6,595 nucleotides of DNA, from positions 196,651 to 203,245 of the forward strand of contig NVXO02000004.1 in assembly GCA_002733945.2 (NCBI GenBank), in the 5' to 3' direction. Position 1 is the stretch's first letter, and every line of letters starts with the position of its first letter. Both the position numbers and the translations under genes were made by a program. This document shows positions 5,499 through 6,595 of the stretch, piece after piece. The notes under the pieces were generated by a model. That model saw only the letters and a list, made by a program, of their open reading frames with translations, made no database searches and had not been told where the DNA came from. This DNA comes from Sulfurimonas sp. (lineage in GTDB: Bacteria; Campylobacterota; Campylobacteria; Campylobacterales; Sulfurimonadaceae).

Positions 5499-6595
5499 AT
5501 GGGAGCATTAAGACAAACGCAGTCAGTAGAGAATAAACATAAACTCTCAAATACACTACGTAACTGGCTCCCAATTCTGCACTCATCCTTGTCTGATTTA
5601 GGGGAAGCTATGGCTCCTTTTATAGAAGCAAATCCTGTAGTAGAAGTTGAATCAGGTTACGAAGAAGACTTTGAGGCGAAAATTCCCCGTAAGATTATCT
5701 CACGTGCTATTAGTAACTCAAGAACAGAACAGATAGAAGCACTGACAATACAACACCGCACTCTGTATGAAGTTTTAGATGAACAGCTTGGTGCACCACT
5801 TTTCCCAACTTCTATCTCTCAAAATATCGCACAGCATGTAATAGAGAACTTGGATGAATTGGGCTTTTATGAGGGTGATAGAGAGAGCTTTTGTCAAAAA
5901 TATGATATCTCTTTAGAAATATTTGAAAAAACGAGACTGCGTTTTGCTCATATTGAACCACTTGGAATAGGGGCTAAGGATTTAGCAGAGTGTTTTATCT
6001 TTCAGCTGGATAGTGCAGAGATAAGTGATAGTGCTTACTCCTTAGCACTTGAAGTAATTAACAATATGCAAGAGATTCACAGCTACACTAAACATAAAGA
6101 CTTCTCAGAAGTAATGCATGTTCTAGGAACTTTTAAAAACCCACCAAACATTGAGTATCAAGAAGAGTCTGCTCAAATAGTACCAGACTTGATGATATAC
6201 TTTAATGAAGATGAAAATATAGAAGTAAAACTAAACGATGCCTACTATCCAACCATAAAGATAGATACAAACTATGGTGTCGAGCATGAGTTTATAAGTC
6301 AAAAGATTAAAGAGGCAAAATCTCTTGTAGATGCCCTTGATATGCGAAAAGCAACATTATATAAAGTTGGACTAATGATAGTTGAATACCAATATGAGTT
6401 TTTTACAGGTGGACAAATAATGCCACTCACCCTTAAGACACTTGCAGATGAGTTTGGACATAACCCTTCAACTATCTCGAGGGCTATTGCTAACAAGTAT
6501 ATAGCTTGTGATAGAGGAACCTTGGCTATGAAAGAGTTCTTTACTACGGCTATTGATGAAGATGTAAGTAATGCTGCCATAAAAGAGTTTCTTAT
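5499..6595 (+). CDS. rpoN: RNA polymerase sigma-54 factor RpoN (3' end beyond the window)
   Basis: Sigma-54 directs RNA polymerase to -24/-12 promoters that need an enhancer-binding ATPase; in Campylobacterota it mainly serves middle and late flagellar genes. The frame is open from ATG 5499 to the right edge, 365 codons, with no stop. Full-length proteins are about 420-430 residues, so roughly 60 are missing, including the RpoN box. Region I (about 1-50) aligns by its LRNWLPILHSSLSDLGEAM and ANPVVEVE ends but has only two glutamines, unlike the Gln-rich enterobacterial version. The core-binding domain contains IEPLGIGAKDLAECFIFQL (about 152-170). The DNA-binding part includes QYEFFTGG (298-305), MPLTLKTLADEFGHNPSTIS (308-327) with RAIANKY after it, and GTLAMKEFF (340-348). 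A possible ribosome binding site, AAGGGA at 5481-5486, is 12 bases from the start, rather far, so initiation may depend on lptB translation. Confidence 0.95.
   Translation, partial: MGALRQTQSVENKHKLSNTLRNWLPILHSSLSDLGEAMAPFIEANPVVEVESGYEEDFEAKIPRKIISRAISNSRTEQIEALTIQHRTLYEVLDEQLGAPLFPTSISQNIAQHVIENLDELGFYEGDRESFCQKYDISLEIFEKTRLRFAHIEPLGIGAKDLAECFIFQLDSAEISDSAYSLALEVINNMQEIHSYTKHKDFSEVMHVLGTFKNPPNIEYQEESAQIVPDLMIYFNEDENIEVKLNDAYYPTIKIDTNYGVEHEFISQKIKEAKSLVDALDMRKATLYKVGLMIVEYQYEFFTGGQIMPLTLKTLADEFGHNPSTISRAIANKYIACDRGTLAMKEFFTTAIDEDVSNAAIKEFL

Noticed and set aside
5565..5580. Sigma-54-like -24/-12 promoter (TGG...TGC) inside rpoN, suggesting autoregulation
   Set aside because: The spacing between GG and GC is 11 bases, not the strictly required 10, and the site is inside the coding sequence.
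6299..6580. Minus-strand open frame of 93 codons inside rpoN
   Set aside because: Antisense to the sigma-54 DNA-binding region, which is unmistakable on the plus strand.

Overview
The window is AT-rich and looks like a chromosomal segment from a Campylobacterota (epsilonproteobacterial) genome, probably a Sulfurimonas-like marine or sediment organism. The main reason is the block S4-domain protein / tsaE / lptB / rpoN. From memory, the same order is found in Campylobacter jejuni, and lptB next to rpoN is widespread in proteobacteria. The protein sequences also have a Campylobacterota flavour. This is recognition from memory, not a database result.

Layout. Positions 1-242 (minus) hold the first 80 codons of a membrane protein that continues beyond the left edge. 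Positions 296-1207 (minus) encode a class I SAM-dependent methyltransferase with an extra N-terminal domain. A divergent intergenic region of about 106 bases follows. It contains a small inverted repeat placed symmetrically between two candidate -10 boxes. Positions 1314-3098 (plus) encode what should be one membrane-bound GGDEF-EAL protein of about 594 codons, but an in-frame TAA at 2580-2582 interrupts the EAL domain and is followed directly by an in-frame ATG. From 3126 to the right edge is a tightly packed plus-strand operon: S4 RNA-binding protein, trpD, tsaE, lptB and rpoN (rpoN is cut by the window end). Junctions in this operon are overlaps of 1, 1 and 14 bases and then a 16-base gap.

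How the genes work together. The right half is housekeeping: ribosome/RNA binding (S4), tryptophan synthesis (trpD), tRNA t6A modification (tsaE), lipopolysaccharide export (lptB) and sigma-54 (rpoN). They are linked by co-transcription and translational coupling rather than by one pathway. The left half is signalling and accessory: a probable sensor fragment, a methyltransferase of unknown substrate, and a cyclic-di-GMP protein whose cyclase half looks catalytically dead while its phosphodiesterase half keeps its catalytic residues but is split by a stop codon.

I found no RNA gene, CRISPR array, insertion sequence, attachment site or convincing intrinsic terminator. I see no strong evidence of an undescribed system. 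The best leads are the split, degenerate GGDEF-EAL gene and the divergent promoter region next to it. No stretch longer than about 300 bases lacks a gene.
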